Source: JADLGL01 sp963732865 (GTDB taxonomy: Bacteria; Pseudomonadota; Alphaproteobacteria; Rhizobiales; Kaistiaceae). Taken from it: DNA of 64,000 nucleotides. A model generated the notes under the pieces. The model saw only the letters and a list, made by a program, of their open reading frames with translations. It was not told the DNA's origin and did no database searches. Position numbers and translations under genes: made by a program. The DNA is taken from assembly GCA_963732865.1 (NCBI GenBank), contig CAVTBC010000001.1, forward strand, positions 248,001-312,000. The letters are read 5' to 3'. Shown one piece after another: positions 20,621-29,311 of the stretch. How positions within the stretch are numbered: the first letter of the stretch is position 1; every line of letters starts with the position of its first letter.

Positions 20621-21951
20621 CGCCTGCGGCCTCCGCGCAGCTTGGCCTTCTTGACCAAGCCCTCATATTGGTGCGCAAGGAGATGGCCCTGGATTTGCGA
20701 CACCGTGTCCATGGTCACGTTGACCACGATCAGCAGCGACGTGCCGCCCAGGTAGAATGGTATGCCGGTACCCGAAATGACGAACTCAGGCACAAGACAG
20801 ACGATCACCAGATAGAGCGCGCCGAGAACGGTTATCCGCGTCAGCACATAGTCGATGTGGTCGGCCGTGCGCTGCCCTGGTCTGATGCCCGGAATGAAGC
20901 CCCCATGGCGCTTCAGATTGTCGGCGGTGTCGGCAGGGCTGAAGACGATCGCCGTATAGAAAAAGGCGAAGAAAATGATCATCCCGGCATAGAGGACCAT
21001 GTACAGCGGCTGCCCGTGCCCGAGCACGGTGGTCAGCGTTGTCATCCATGTCGGGCTGTCGGAGGTGGTGAAGCCCGCCACGGTCGCCGGTAGCAACAGC
21101 AGCGACGAGGCGAAGATCGGCGGGATGACGCCGGCGGTATTCAGCTTCAGCGGCAGATGCGAGGATTCGCCCTGGAACATCCGGTTTCCGACCTGTCGCT
21201 TCGGATACTGGATCAGCAGCCGCCTCTGGGCGCGCTCCATGAAGACGATGAAGGTGATGATGGCGACGGCAAGGACGATGATGGCGAAGATCACGCCGGT
21301 TGAGACGGCGCCCTGCTGGCCGAGTTCCAGCGTTCCGGCGATGGCCGAGGGGAAACCGGCGACAATGCCGGTGAAGATGATCAGCGAGATGCCGTTACCG
21401 ACGCCGCGGGCGGTGATCTGCTCGCCCAGCCACATCAGGAAAATGGTGCCGCCCGTCAGCGTGATGACGGTCGAGAAGCGGAAGAACCAACCCGGATCGG
21501 TGACGATGTTCTGCCCGCTCTCAAGCCCCGCCGCGATGGCAAAAGCCTGCAGAGCCGCCAGAATCACGGTGCCGTATCGGGTGTATTGGTTGATGATCTT
21601 CCGGCCCGCCTCGCCTTCCTTCTTGATGGCTTCCAGGCGTGGAACGAGCGCGGTGGCTAGCTGAATGACGATCGAGGCGGAGATGTAGGGCATGATGCCC
21701 AGCGCCAGGATGGCCATGCGCTTCACGGCGCCGCCGGAGAACATGTTGAAAATACCGACGACACCGCCGGAGAGATTGGAGAAGGCCTGGTCGAACGCGG
21801 CCGGATTGATGCCCGGCATCGGGATATAGGTGCCGAGGCGATAGAGAATGAGCGCGCCCAGCGTAAACCAAAGGCGCTTCTTCAGTGCCTCGGCCTTGGC
21901 GAAAGCCTTGAAATTCAGATTGGCTGCGAGTTGTTCGGCCGCTGAAGCCAT
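20617..21951 (-). CDS. secY: Preprotein translocase subunit SecY
   Basis: Main channel subunit of the Sec translocon in the inner membrane. 444 residues and ten transmembrane helices. FTLGALILYRLGTYIPMPGI near residue 30 and MPYISASIVIQLATALVPRL are family signatures, and the cytoplasmic C5 loop GGFIPGIRPGQRTADHID contains the conserved arginine needed for SecA function. Lies between rplO and adk as in the standard spc operon. The partner secE is at 47.7 kb; secG is not in the window. Confidence 0.97.
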   Translation of the reverse strand: MASAAEQLAANLNFKAFAKAEALKKRLWFTLGALILYRLGTYIPMPGINPAAFDQAFSNLSGGVVGIFNMFSGGAVKRMAILALGIMPYISASIVIQLATALVPRLEAIKKEGEAGRKIINQYTRYGTVILAALQAFAIAAGLESGQNIVTDPGWFFRFSTVITLTGGTIFLMWLGEQITARGVGNGISLIIFTGIVAGFPSAIAGTLELGQQGAVSTGVIFAIIVLAVAIITFIVFMERAQRRLLIQYPKRQVGNRMFQGESSHLPLKLNTAGVIPPIFASSLLLLPATVAGFTTSDSPTWMTTLTTVLGHGQPLYMVLYAGMIIFFAFFYTAIVFSPADTADNLKRHGGFIPGIRPGQRTADHIDYVLTRITVLGALYLVIVCLVPEFVISGTGIPFYLGGTSLLIVVNVTMDTVSQIQGHLLAHQYEGLVKKAKLRGGRRR

Positions 21952-21986
21952 GCTCTACCCCAGTTCGTCCGGTTGCCCGGCGCCGA

Positions 21987-22442
21987 TCAGACCGCGGTGA
22001 GCGATCCGCCGGCCTTTTCAATTGCTGCAAGCGCCGGCTTGGACGCGCCGGCCACTTCAAACTTGACCGCCGCCTTCAGCTCGCCATTGCCGAGGATCCG
22101 AACGCCGTCCTTCACCCGGCGGATGACGCCTGCCTCTTTCAGAGCAGCGGCCGTCACCGGCTGCTTGGCGTCGAGCTTGCCGTCGTCAATCGCCTTCTGA
22201 ATGCGGTCGAGACCAAGCTCGTTGAATTTCTTGGCAAATATGTTCGTGAACCCGCGCTTCGGCAGACGCCGATGGAGCGGCATCTGGCCGCCCTCGAAAC
22301 CGTTGATGGCGACACCGGAGCGCGCCGTCTGGCCCTTGCCGCCGCGACCGGCCGTCTTGCCCTTGCCTGAACCGATACCGCGGCCCAAACGCTTGTGCGT
22401 CTTGGTGGCGCCGGCCTTGTCGGTGATTTCGTTGAGTTTCAT
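21987..22442 (-). CDS. rplO: 50S ribosomal protein L15
   Basis: L15, 151 residues. The glycine-rich N-terminal extension (KRLGRGIGSGKGKTAGRGGK) and the FEGGQMPLHRRLPKRGF signature are clear. The C-terminal half ends in the VEVAGASKPA-like strand typical of L15. Follows rpmD with 8 bases between them. Confidence 0.96.
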   Translation of the reverse strand: MKLNEITDKAGATKTHKRLGRGIGSGKGKTAGRGGKGQTARSGVAINGFEGGQMPLHRRLPKRGFTNIFAKKFNELGLDRIQKAIDDGKLDAKQPVTAAALKEAGVIRRVKDGVRILGNGELKAAVKFEVAGASKPALAAIEKAGGSLTAV

Positions 22443-22450
22443 TGGGCGCT

Positions 22451-22654
22451 CTATTCTTCGACGATGCGAACGAGGTGTTGGACCTTGGCGATCATGCCGC
22501 GCGTTGCCAGCGTGTCGGGAAGGGTCGAACGGCGGCGAATCTTGTTGAGGCCGAGACCGACGAGGGTCTGCCGCTGATCGGCCGGCCGACGGAGCGGGCT
22601 ACCGATCTGCTCGACGACGAGCGTCTTCGCGGCCGTAGATTGCTTTTTTGCCAT
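22451..22654 (-). CDS. rpmD: 50S ribosomal protein L30
   Basis: L30, 67 residues. IGSPLRRPADQRQTLVGLGL followed by NKIRRRSTLPDT and GMIAKVQHLVRIVEE is the complete L30 fold signature. The first ten residues (MAKKQSTAAK) form a basic extension seen in alphaproteobacterial homologues. Between rpsE and rplO, as usual. Confidence 0.95.
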   Translation of the reverse strand: MAKKQSTAAKTLVVEQIGSPLRRPADQRQTLVGLGLNKIRRRSTLPDTLATRGMIAKVQHLVRIVEE

Positions 22655-22668
22655 GATCGTCTGCCGTC

Positions 22669-23220
22669 CTAAGCTTCAGCTGCGGTCGCGTCTTCGGCAT
22701 CGCGGCGGCGCGCTTGCAGCGTCGACACCTTGAGACCCCGGCGGGCCGCGACGCTGCGCGGGCTGTCTTCCTGCTTCAGAGCATCAAACGTCGCCCGCAC
22801 CATGTTGTACGGGTTGCTGGAACCCAGCGACTTCGCCACGACGTCCTGGACGCCAAGCGTTTCGAACACGGCGCGCATCGGACCGCCGGCGATGATGCCG
22901 GTGCCGGGAGGCGCGGCGCGAACATGCACGCGGCCAGCGCCATGGCGGCCATCGACATCGTGATGCAGCGTGCGGCCTTCGCGCAGCGGAACACGGATCA
23001 TCGCGTGCTTGGCGGCCTCGGTGGCCTTGCGGATGGCTTCAGGAACCTCGCGCGCCTTGCCGTGACCAAAGCCGACGCGGCCTTTTTGATCACCGACAAC
23101 CACCAGCGCGGCGAAGCCGAAGCGGCGTCCGCCCTTCACCACTTTGGCGACGCGGTTGATATGGACCAGCTTATCGACGAATTCGCCGTCGCGGTCGTCC
23201 CGATCTCGCTCTCGTGCCAT
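22669..23220 (-). CDS. rpsE: 30S ribosomal protein S5
   Basis: S5, 183 residues, part of the mRNA entry and fidelity region. The dsRBD-like N-terminal domain contains LVHINRVAKVVKGGRRFGF and the helix GRVGFGHGKAREVPEAIRKA. The C-terminal domain has APPGTGIIAGGPMRAVFE and GSSNPYNMVRATFDAL. No mutation typical of spectinomycin resistance is obvious in the KGGRRF loop. Confidence 0.97.
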   Translation of the reverse strand: MARERDRDDRDGEFVDKLVHINRVAKVVKGGRRFGFAALVVVGDQKGRVGFGHGKAREVPEAIRKATEAAKHAMIRVPLREGRTLHHDVDGRHGAGRVHVRAAPPGTGIIAGGPMRAVFETLGVQDVVAKSLGSSNPYNMVRATFDALKQEDSPRSVAARRGLKVSTLQARRRDAEDATAAEA

Positions 23221-23265
23221 GTTGCCTTCAGTTCCAATCCCGAGTGACGACGCCTCGCAGGCGTC

Positions 23266-23622
23266 CTAGAAATTCAGTCCGCCTTCGCGCGCGCCTTCGG
23301 CAAGGGCCTTGATTCGACCGTGATACAGATAGGGGCCGCGATCGAAGACTACATCCTTCACGCCCGCCTTTTGTGCCCTGGCGGCGATCAATTCTCCAAC
23401 AGCGGTGGCAGCGGCCTTGTCGGCCCCTGTCTTGCCCGATGCGCGGAGATCCTTGTCGAGCGAGGAAGCGGCGGCCAAGGTCTGGCCCAGCTTATCGTCG
23501 ATGATCTGCGCGTAGATGTGCTGCGACGAGCGGAACACGCTCAGCCGCGGGCGACCACCACCGACGCTGCGAAGCGTCTTGCGGACCCGATTGGCCCGCC
23601 GGATGCCTAACGTATTGGCCAT
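23266..23622 (-). CDS. rplR: 50S ribosomal protein L18
   Basis: L18, a 5S rRNA-binding protein, 118 residues. RPRLSVFRSSQHIYAQIIDD and the C-terminal VVFDRGPYLYHGRIKALAEG are diagnostic. Two bases separate it from rplF; it is followed after 45 bases by rpsE. Confidence 0.96.
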   Translation of the reverse strand: MANTLGIRRANRVRKTLRSVGGGRPRLSVFRSSQHIYAQIIDDKLGQTLAAASSLDKDLRASGKTGADKAAATAVGELIAARAQKAGVKDVVFDRGPYLYHGRIKALAEGAREGGLNF

Positions 23623-23624
23623 GG

Positions 23625-24158
23625 CTACTTCTTCTTGCCTTCTTTGCGAATGATGCGCTCTTCGGCGTATTTGACGCCCTTGCCCTTATATGGCTCCGGC
23701 GGCCGATAGCGGCGAATCTCGGCGGCGACCTGACCGACCTGCTGGGCGTTGATGCCCGAAACGACAATCTCGGTCGGCTTCGGACATTCGATCTTGATGC
23801 CCTCAGGGATCGGATAGCGAACGTCGTGACTGAAGCCAAGCGCGAGCTGCAGGTCCTTGCCCTGGATCGCTGCGCGGTAGCCGACGCCGTTGATCTCCAA
23901 GCGCCTTTCGAAGCCGGTGCTGACGCCCTTGACCAGATTGGCGATGCGCGTACGGGACATGCCCCACGCGGCCCGCGCCTCGTTGCTGGAATCAGCCGGC
24001 GCGACCTTGATCGTGCCATCCTGCATTGCGATGGCAACGTGGTCGGTCGCGGTGAAGTCAAGGACGCCCTTCGGCCCCTTCACCGACACCGTCTGGCCGT
24101 CGATCGTTGCAGTCACCCCACTTGGGAGCGGCACTGCTTTTTTGCCAATACGAGACAT
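23625..24158 (-). CDS. rplF: 50S ribosomal protein L6
   Basis: L6, 177 residues, at the base of the L7/L12 stalk near the factor-binding site. MSRIGKKAVPLPSGV opens the protein. GVGYRAAIQGKDLQLALGFS marks the second repeat, and the RNA-binding tail PPEPYKGKGVKYAEERIIRK is intact. Confidence 0.97.
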   Translation of the reverse strand: MSRIGKKAVPLPSGVTATIDGQTVSVKGPKGVLDFTATDHVAIAMQDGTIKVAPADSSNEARAAWGMSRTRIANLVKGVSTGFERRLEINGVGYRAAIQGKDLQLALGFSHDVRYPIPEGIKIECPKPTEIVVSGINAQQVGQVAAEIRRYRPPEPYKGKGVKYAEERIIRKEGKKK

Positions 24159-24184
24159 CAGACTATTTCCACTCGTTTCGTCGA

Positions 24185-24580
24185 CTAGAAGACCTGGCAG
24201 AGAACTTCGCCGCCGACATTGTTTTCGCGCGCCGAGTTGTCCGACATCACACCCTTTGGCGTCGACAAGATCGCGACACCAAGGCCATCGGAAATCCGCG
24301 GCAGATTGCGCACAGAGGCATAGACACGCCGGCCGGGTCGCGAAATGCGTTTGATCTCGCGGATCACCGGTTCGCCGTCGTAATATTTCAACTCGATCTC
24401 GAACTCGGCGTGACCGGAGAGTTCGATCGAGGAATAGCCGCGGATATAGCCTTCCGACTGCAACACATCCAGGACGCGCTGGCGCAGGCCCGAAGCCGGC
24501 GTCGACACCTTGGATTTGTTGCGCATCTGCGCGTTGCGGATGCGGGTCAGCATATCGCCGAGAGGATCACTCAAGACCAT
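24185..24580 (-). CDS. rpsH: 30S ribosomal protein S8
   Basis: S8, 131 residues, a primary 16S rRNA binder that in E. coli represses the spc operon. DPLGDMLTRIRNAQMRNKSK at the N-terminus and RVYASVRNLPRISDGLGVAI with STPKGVMSD near the end identify it. Lies between rpsN and rplF. Confidence 0.97.
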   Translation of the reverse strand: MVLSDPLGDMLTRIRNAQMRNKSKVSTPASGLRQRVLDVLQSEGYIRGYSSIELSGHAEFEIELKYYDGEPVIREIKRISRPGRRVYASVRNLPRISDGLGVAILSTPKGVMSDNSARENNVGGEVLCQVF

Positions 24581-24590
24581 TGGGTCGCTC

Positions 24591-24896
24591 CTACCAGCTC
24601 GACTTGACCATGCCGGGGATCATGCCGGCCGAACTTAGCTCGCGCAGCGCCAAGCGCGACATGCGCAGCTTGCGGTAATAGGCGCGCGGGCGGCCGGTGA
24701 TCTCACAGCGATTGACGACGCGGCTCGGCGCGGAATTGCGCGGCAGCTCGGCAAGCTTCAGCTGTGCCTGGAAGCGCTCTTCCAGCGACAGCTTCTCATC
24801 CTGCGCGATCGCCTTCAGCTTCTGACGCCGCTCTTGATAGCGGGCGACGAGGCGGCGCCGCCGCAGGTTCTTTTCGATTGAGCTCTTCTTAGCCAT
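24591..24896 (-). CDS. rpsN: 30S ribosomal protein S14 (zinc-free type)
   Basis: S14, 101 residues. This is the long form without the two CxxC zinc pairs (only a single Cys in NRCEITGRPRAYYRKLRMSR), so it is zinc-independent. The C-terminal LSRLALRELSSAGMIPGMVK-type motif ends in KSSW, as in other proteobacterial S14. Eleven bases after rplE. Confidence 0.96.
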   Translation of the reverse strand: MAKKSSIEKNLRRRRLVARYQERRQKLKAIAQDEKLSLEERFQAQLKLAELPRNSAPSRVVNRCEITGRPRAYYRKLRMSRLALRELSSAGMIPGMVKSSW

Positions 24897-24907
24897 TGGT
24901 GCTCCAA

Positions 24908-25480
24908 TCAGTCCCGCGCCGTCGGCTGCCGGAACGGGAAATCGAAGGCCTTGAGAAGCGCGCGCGCTTCGTCATCGGTCCTCGCGGTGGTGCAGACGAT
25001 CACATCCATGCCCCAGACCTCATCGACCTGGTCATAATTGATCTCCGGAAAAATGATGTGCTCCTTGACGCCCATGGCGAAGTTGCCACGGCCGTCGAAG
25101 CTCTTCGGATTAAGGCCGCGAAAGTCACGAACCCGCGGCAGGGCAATGTGCACCAGCCGATCCATGAACTCATACATGCGCGTCCGGCGCAGCGTGACGC
25201 GGCCGCCAATCGGCATCCCCTCGCGGACCTTGAAGGTCGCGATGGACTTGCGGGCGCGCGAGACGGCCGGCCGCTGACCGGCGATCATGGCAAGATCGCC
25301 AAGAGCCGCCTGGACCTTCTTCGAATCGTTGACGGCTTCGCCGACGCCCATATTGACGACGATCTTATCAACCCGCGGCACTTGCATCGGATTGGTGTAG
25401 CCGAACTCCTTCGTCAGAGCGGCCCGGATCTCGGTTTCGTAGCGCGCCTGCAGGCGCGGCTGATAAGCGGCTTCAGCCAT
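24908..25480 (-). CDS. rplE: 50S ribosomal protein L5
   Basis: L5, a 5S rRNA-binding protein at the central protuberance, 190 residues from MAEAAYQPRL at 25480. A longer frame reaches 25558 but the added part overlaps rplX and is not L5-like. VPRVDKIVVNMGVGEAVNDS and EFMDRLVHIALPRVRDFRGL are characteristic, and the FPEINYDQVDEVWGMDVIVC strand closes the fold. The start overlaps the rplX stop by 8 bases. Confidence 0.95.
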   Translation of the reverse strand: MAEAAYQPRLQARYETEIRAALTKEFGYTNPMQVPRVDKIVVNMGVGEAVNDSKKVQAALGDLAMIAGQRPAVSRARKSIATFKVREGMPIGGRVTLRRTRMYEFMDRLVHIALPRVRDFRGLNPKSFDGRGNFAMGVKEHIIFPEINYDQVDEVWGMDVIVCTTARTDDEARALLKAFDFPFRQPTARD

Positions 25481-25799
25481 CGATGACTTCCCCCGAGCGC
25501 TTGGCGAAGCGGACCTTCTTGCGGTCATCGCCTTCACCGATAAACTTGAACCCGACACGCGTCGCCTTGTCGTCCTTCGGATCGATGTGGGCGAGGTTGG
25601 ACACGTGGATCGGCATTTCCTTGCTGACGATGCCGCCCTGCTGCGACGCCGTCTGGCGCTGATGGCGGCTCACCATGTTGATGCCCTGAACGATCGCGCG
25701 CTCCTCCTTCGGCTGAACGCCGAGGACTTCGCCCGTGCGGCCCTTGTCGCGGCCGGACAGAACGACGACGCGATCACCCTTGCGGATCTTCGCGGCCAT
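25473..25799 (-). CDS. rplX: 50S ribosomal protein L24
   Basis: L24, an assembly-initiating 23S rRNA binder, 108 residues from MAAKIRKGDRVVVLSGRDKG at 25799 (KOW motif). The upstream in-frame extension to 26111 is a shadow of rplN. GINMVSRHQRQTASQQGGIV and PIHVSNLAHIDPKDDKATRV are intact. Starts 3 bases after rplN. Confidence 0.95.
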   Translation of the reverse strand: MAAKIRKGDRVVVLSGRDKGRTGEVLGVQPKEERAIVQGINMVSRHQRQTASQQGGIVSKEMPIHVSNLAHIDPKDDKATRVGFKFIGEGDDRKKVRFAKRSGEVIDG

Positions 25800-25801
25800 G
25801 A

Positions 25802-26170
25802 TCAGAGAACCTCCGGAGCGAGCGAGATGATCTTCATGTGGTTGCGGGCGCGAAGCTCGCGCGGCACCGGGCCGAAGATGCGGGTGCCGATCGGCTCCAT
25901 CTGATTGTTGATCAGAACGGCCGCATTGCGATCGAAGCGGATGACGCTGCCGTCGGAACGGCGGATGTCCTTGGCGGTGCGAACGACGATCGCCTTCATC
26001 ACGTCGCCCTTCTTCACGCGGCCGCGCGGAATCGCTTCCTTGACCGAAACGACGATGACGTCGCCGATCGAGGCATATTTCCGCTTCGAGCCACCGAGCA
26101 CCTTGATGCATTGAAGACGGCGCGCACCGGAATTGTCGGCAACGTCGAGGTTGGTCTGCATCTGGATCAT
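25802..26170 (-). CDS. rplN: 50S ribosomal protein L14
   Basis: L14, 122 residues, at the subunit interface. MIQMQTNLDVADNSGARRLQ starts the protein; RGRVKKGDVMKAIVVRT and GPVPRELRARNHMKIISLAP are conserved. Full length, with an ordinary position between rpsQ and rplX. Confidence 0.97.
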   Translation of the reverse strand: MIQMQTNLDVADNSGARRLQCIKVLGGSKRKYASIGDVIVVSVKEAIPRGRVKKGDVMKAIVVRTAKDIRRSDGSVIRFDRNAAVLINNQMEPIGTRIFGPVPRELRARNHMKIISLAPEVL

Positions 26171-26186
26171 AATAGACCGCCCTTCC

Positions 26187-26435
26187 CTATGCCGTTTCGG
26201 CGGCGCCGGCGGTGATCACCACCCAGCGCTTATTCTTCGAAATCGGAACCGATTCCTGGATCATCACCTGATCGCCGACCTTGCATTGGTTGTCGGCATC
26301 GTGGGCCTGATACTTCTTCGACCGGCGCACGGTCTTCGACATCACAGGGTCGGCGAAGCGCCGCTCAACACGCACGACGACGGTCTTGTCCTGTTTGTCG
26401 CTGACGACGACACCTCTGAGAATACGCTTCGGCAT
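26187..26435 (-). CDS. rpsQ: 30S ribosomal protein S17
   Basis: S17, 82 residues, an OB-fold primary rRNA binder. MPKRILRGVVVSDKQDKTVV and the YQAHDADNQCKVGDQVMIQE loop followed by PISKNKRW identify it. Four bases after rpmC. Confidence 0.96.
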   Translation of the reverse strand: MPKRILRGVVVSDKQDKTVVVRVERRFADPVMSKTVRRSKKYQAHDADNQCKVGDQVMIQESVPISKNKRWVVITAGAAETA

Positions 26436-26439
26436 CGCC

Positions 26440-26649
26440 TTATCCTTCCGCCTTCTTCGCAGCGGTCTTGACCTGCTGCTCGACTGTCATGAGCCGGGCA
26501 ATATCGCGCCGCACTTCGCGAACGCGCGCGGTATTCGCGAGCTGTCCACTGGCGCGCTGGAAGCGGAGGTTGAACTGTTCCTTCTTCAAGGACGTCAGCT
26601 GGTCCTCCCGCTCGTCGGGCGTCATCCGCTTGATTTCGCTCGCCTTCAT
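26440..26649 (-). CDS. rpmC: 50S ribosomal protein L29
   Basis: L29, 69 residues, a two-helix protein beside the peptide exit tunnel. MKASEIKRMTPDEREDQLTS, the LKKEQFNLRFQRASGQL helix and TARVREVRRDIARLMTV give an unambiguous match. Five bases after rplP. Confidence 0.96.
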   Translation of the reverse strand: MKASEIKRMTPDEREDQLTSLKKEQFNLRFQRASGQLANTARVREVRRDIARLMTVEQQVKTAAKKAEG

Positions 26650-26654
26650 CTACC

Positions 26655-27068
26655 CTACTCCGTCTCGCGCTGAACGAAGCGCGTCCGCACCGGCAGCTTG
26701 GAGGCACCAAGCCTCAGCGCCTCACGGGCAACGTCTTCCTTGACGCCGTCAATCTCGAACATGATGCGGCCCGGCTTGACGCGGGCAGCCCAGAATTCCG
26801 GCGTGCCCTTGCCCTTACCCATGCGCACTTCGGTCGGCTTCTTCGACACCGGAACATCCGGGAAGATAAGAATCCAGACGCGGCCGGCGCGTTTCATGTG
26901 GCGCGTGATAGCCCGCCGCGCGGCCTCGATCTGGCGCGCAGTGACGCGCTCAGGCTCCATCGACTTGAGGCCGAAGGCGCCGAAGCTCAGGCGCGTGCCA
27001 CCCTTCGCGGTGCCGTGAATGCGGCCCTTGAATTGCTTGCGGTATTTGGTCCGTTTCGGTTGCAGCAT
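26655..27068 (-). CDS. rplP: 50S ribosomal protein L16
   Basis: L16, 137 residues, near the A-site tRNA. MLQPKRTKYRKQFKGRIHG opens it; GRVWILIFPDVPVSKKPTEV and RMGKGKGTPEFWAARVKPGR are the conserved loop and strand. The Arg of the RMGKGKG loop (target of YcfD-type hydroxylation in some bacteria) is present. Confidence 0.97.
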   Translation of the reverse strand: MLQPKRTKYRKQFKGRIHGTAKGGTRLSFGAFGLKSMEPERVTARQIEAARRAITRHMKRAGRVWILIFPDVPVSKKPTEVRMGKGKGTPEFWAARVKPGRIMFEIDGVKEDVAREALRLGASKLPVRTRFVQRETE

Positions 27069-27078
27069 TTCTTAATCC

Positions 27079-27783
27079 TCAGGCCGCCGCGTCGCGCCGG
27101 CGGCCGGATGGCTGCTCGCCCTCGGTGAGCTTCCGTTCGGAAGCCATCGGGTCGTGCTCCATGATTTCGCCCTTGAAGATCCAGACCTTCACGCCGCAGG
27201 CGCCATAGGCCGTGTGGGCGGTGGCATGGCCGTAATCGATATCGGCGCGGAGCGTGTGCAGAGGCACGCGGCCCTCGCGGTACCACTCGGTGCGCGCGAT
27301 TTCGGCGCCGCCAAGACGGCCGCCGCAGGTGATGCGGATACCGCCGGCGCCCAGGCGCATTGCCGACTGAACGGCGCGCTTCATGGCACGGCGAAACGCA
27401 ACACGGCGTTCGAGCTGCTGGGCGATGCCCTGCGCCACCAAGTTGGCGTCGAGCTCCGGCTTGCGCACTTCAACGATGTTGATGTGCACTTCCAAGTCGG
27501 TCATTGCGCTGACTTTCTTGCGCAATTTCTCGATGTCGGCGCCCTTCTTGCCGATGACGATGCCCGGCCGCGCCGAATGAATGGTGACGCGGCACTTCTT
27601 GTGCGGGCGTTCGATCACGATCTTCGAGACCGCCGCCTGCTTCAGGTCCTTCATCAACAACTCGCGGACCTTCATATCCTCGAGCAACAGCTGACCGTAT
27701 TCGCCCTTGTTGGCGAACCAGCGGGAATCCCAGGTTCGGTTGATGCCGAGCCGGAGGCCGATGGGATTTACTTTCTGGCCCAT
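27079..27783 (-). CDS. rpsC: 30S ribosomal protein S3
   Basis: S3, 234 residues, at the mRNA entry helicase site. MGQKVNPIGLRLGINRTWDS, the KH-domain loop RPGIVIGKKGADIEKLRKKV and the C-terminal GCRGRLGG-like block (ITCGGRLGGAEIARTEWYRE) are clear. The start codon overlaps the rplV stop by one base (TGATG), indicating translational coupling. Confidence 0.97.
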   Translation of the reverse strand: MGQKVNPIGLRLGINRTWDSRWFANKGEYGQLLLEDMKVRELLMKDLKQAAVSKIVIERPHKKCRVTIHSARPGIVIGKKGADIEKLRKKVSAMTDLEVHINIVEVRKPELDANLVAQGIAQQLERRVAFRRAMKRAVQSAMRLGAGGIRITCGGRLGGAEIARTEWYREGRVPLHTLRADIDYGHATAHTAYGACGVKVWIFKGEIMEHDPMASERKLTEGEQPSGRRRDAAA

Positions 27784-28163
27784 CAGGCGGTCTCCTCGAC
27801 TTCGCGAACAACAATGGTGAGGTTGGAGAACGGACGCTCGACGCGACCGACGCGGCCACGGGCACGCGGCGTCCAGCGCTTCATGACCAGCGCCTTACCG
27901 ACATGGGCCTGGGTGACGACAAGCGAGTCGACGTCGAGACCATGATTGTTTTCGGCATTGGCCACTGCTGACTCCAACAATTTCCGTACCTGACCGGCGA
28001 TGCGCTTGCGGCTGAAGGCAAGGTCCGCCAGCGCAACGCCCACCTTCTTGCCGCGGATCGAGGCGGCAACCAGGTTGAGCTTCTGCGGCGAAATCCGAGC
28101 CATGCGCAGCACGGCCTTGGCTTCGCTGTCACTGAGGGCGCGCGGACGCTTTGGCTTGCCCAT
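27783..28163 (-). CDS. rplV: 50S ribosomal protein L22
   Basis: L22, 126 residues, whose extended loop lines the exit tunnel. ARISPQKLNLVAASIRGKKV, ANAENNHGLDVDSLVVTQAH and the tunnel loop KRWTPRARGRVGRVERPFSN are conserved, with no deletion of the kind linked to macrolide resistance. Confidence 0.96.
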   Translation of the reverse strand: MGKPKRPRALSDSEAKAVLRMARISPQKLNLVAASIRGKKVGVALADLAFSRKRIAGQVRKLLESAVANAENNHGLDVDSLVVTQAHVGKALVMKRWTPRARGRVGRVERPFSNLTIVVREVEETA

Positions 28164-28165
28164 CG

Positions 28166-28444
28166 CTATTTCCTCTTCGCCTTCTTGTCGGCCGAATGGC
28201 CATGATAGGTGCGGCTCGGCGCGAACTCGCCGAATTTGTGTCCGACCATGTCCTCATTGACGAGGACCGGAATGTGTTTCTGCCCGTTGTGGACGCCGAA
28301 AGTCAGGCCCACGAATTGCGGCAGGATCGTCGACCGACGGCTCCACATCTTGATGACTTCGCTGCGCCCGGATTCGCGCGACTTGTCCGCCTTCTTAAGA
28401 AGGTAGCCGTCGACGAAGGGGCCTTTCCAAATCGAACGTGCCAC
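28166..28444 (-). CDS. rpsS: 30S ribosomal protein S19
   Basis: S19, 92 residues from a GTG start at 28444 (VARSIWKGPFVDGYLLKKAD), with GAGG placed about 8 bases before it. A longer in-frame reading to 28660 is a shadow of rplB. MWSRRSTILPQFVGLTFGVH, PVLVNEDMVGHKFGEFAPSR and the TYHGH motif match S19 fully. Confidence 0.95.
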   Translation of the reverse strand: MARSIWKGPFVDGYLLKKADKSRESGRSEVIKMWSRRSTILPQFVGLTFGVHNGQKHIPVLVNEDMVGHKFGEFAPSRTYHGHSADKKAKRK

Positions 28445-28455
28445 GCCTTGGTCCT

Positions 28456-29295
28456 CTACTTGCCTTTCTTGCGCGCATGACGGCTGCGCGCGATGAACTT
28501 GTCCGTCGACTTGTTGCTGCGGGTCTTCTTGCCCTTGGTCGGCTTGCCCCACGGCGTCACTGGATGACGCCCGCCGGAGGTGCGGCCTTCGCCGCCACCA
28601 TGCGGATGGTCGATCGGGTTCATGGCGACGCCGCGCACGCTCGGCCGGCGTCCGAGCCAACGGCTCCGACCGGCCTTGCCGATATTGATATTCGAATGGT
28701 CCGGGTTCGAAACCGCGCCAACGGTCGCCATGCAGCTCTGGTGCACCAGGCGCTGCTCGCCGGAGTTCAGCTTCAAGATGGCGTAGCCCTGCTCGCGGCC
28801 GACATATTGCGCATAGGCGCCGGCGGCACGAGCAATCTGACCGCCCTTCCCAGGCTTCATCTCGATGTTGTGCACGATGGTGCCAATCGGCATCGCCTGC
28901 AGCGGCATGGCGTTGCCCGGCCGTACATCGGCGCGCTTGGCCGAGACGATCTTGTCGCCAGCCGCCACGCGCTGCGGCGCCAGGATGTAGGCCTGCTCGC
29001 CATCGGCATAGTTCACCAGCGCGATGAAAGCCGAGCGGTTCGGATCGTATTCCAGCCGCTCGATGATGCCTTCAACGTCAAGCTTGCCACGCTTGAAATC
29101 GACGATGCGATAGGTCCGCTTATGCCCGCCGCCACGCCGGCGGGCGGTCATGCGGCCACGATTGTTACGGCCACCGGATCCGGTCAGGCCTTCGGTCAGG
29201 CCCTTGACGGGCTTGCCCTTATGCAGGCCTTCACGCGACACCGTCACCAGCTGACGCTGGCTCGGCGTGATCGGGTTGTAGGTCTTGAGTGCCAT
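28456..29295 (-). CDS. rplB: 50S ribosomal protein L2
   Basis: L2, 279 residues, needed for subunit association and peptidyl transfer. MALKTYNPITPSQRQLVTVS opens it; GRNNRGRMTARRRGGGHKRT follows. The active-site histidine lies in RGVAMNPIDHPHGGGEGRTS, and the end is RSNKSTDKFIARSRHARKKG. Complete. Confidence 0.97.
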   Translation of the reverse strand: MALKTYNPITPSQRQLVTVSREGLHKGKPVKGLTEGLTGSGGRNNRGRMTARRRGGGHKRTYRIVDFKRGKLDVEGIIERLEYDPNRSAFIALVNYADGEQAYILAPQRVAAGDKIVSAKRADVRPGNAMPLQAMPIGTIVHNIEMKPGKGGQIARAAGAYAQYVGREQGYAILKLNSGEQRLVHQSCMATVGAVSNPDHSNINIGKAGRSRWLGRRPSVRGVAMNPIDHPHGGGEGRTSGGRHPVTPWGKPTKGKKTRSNKSTDKFIARSRHARKKGK

Positions 29296-29311
29296 GCGCT
29301 TCGCCCTGCCC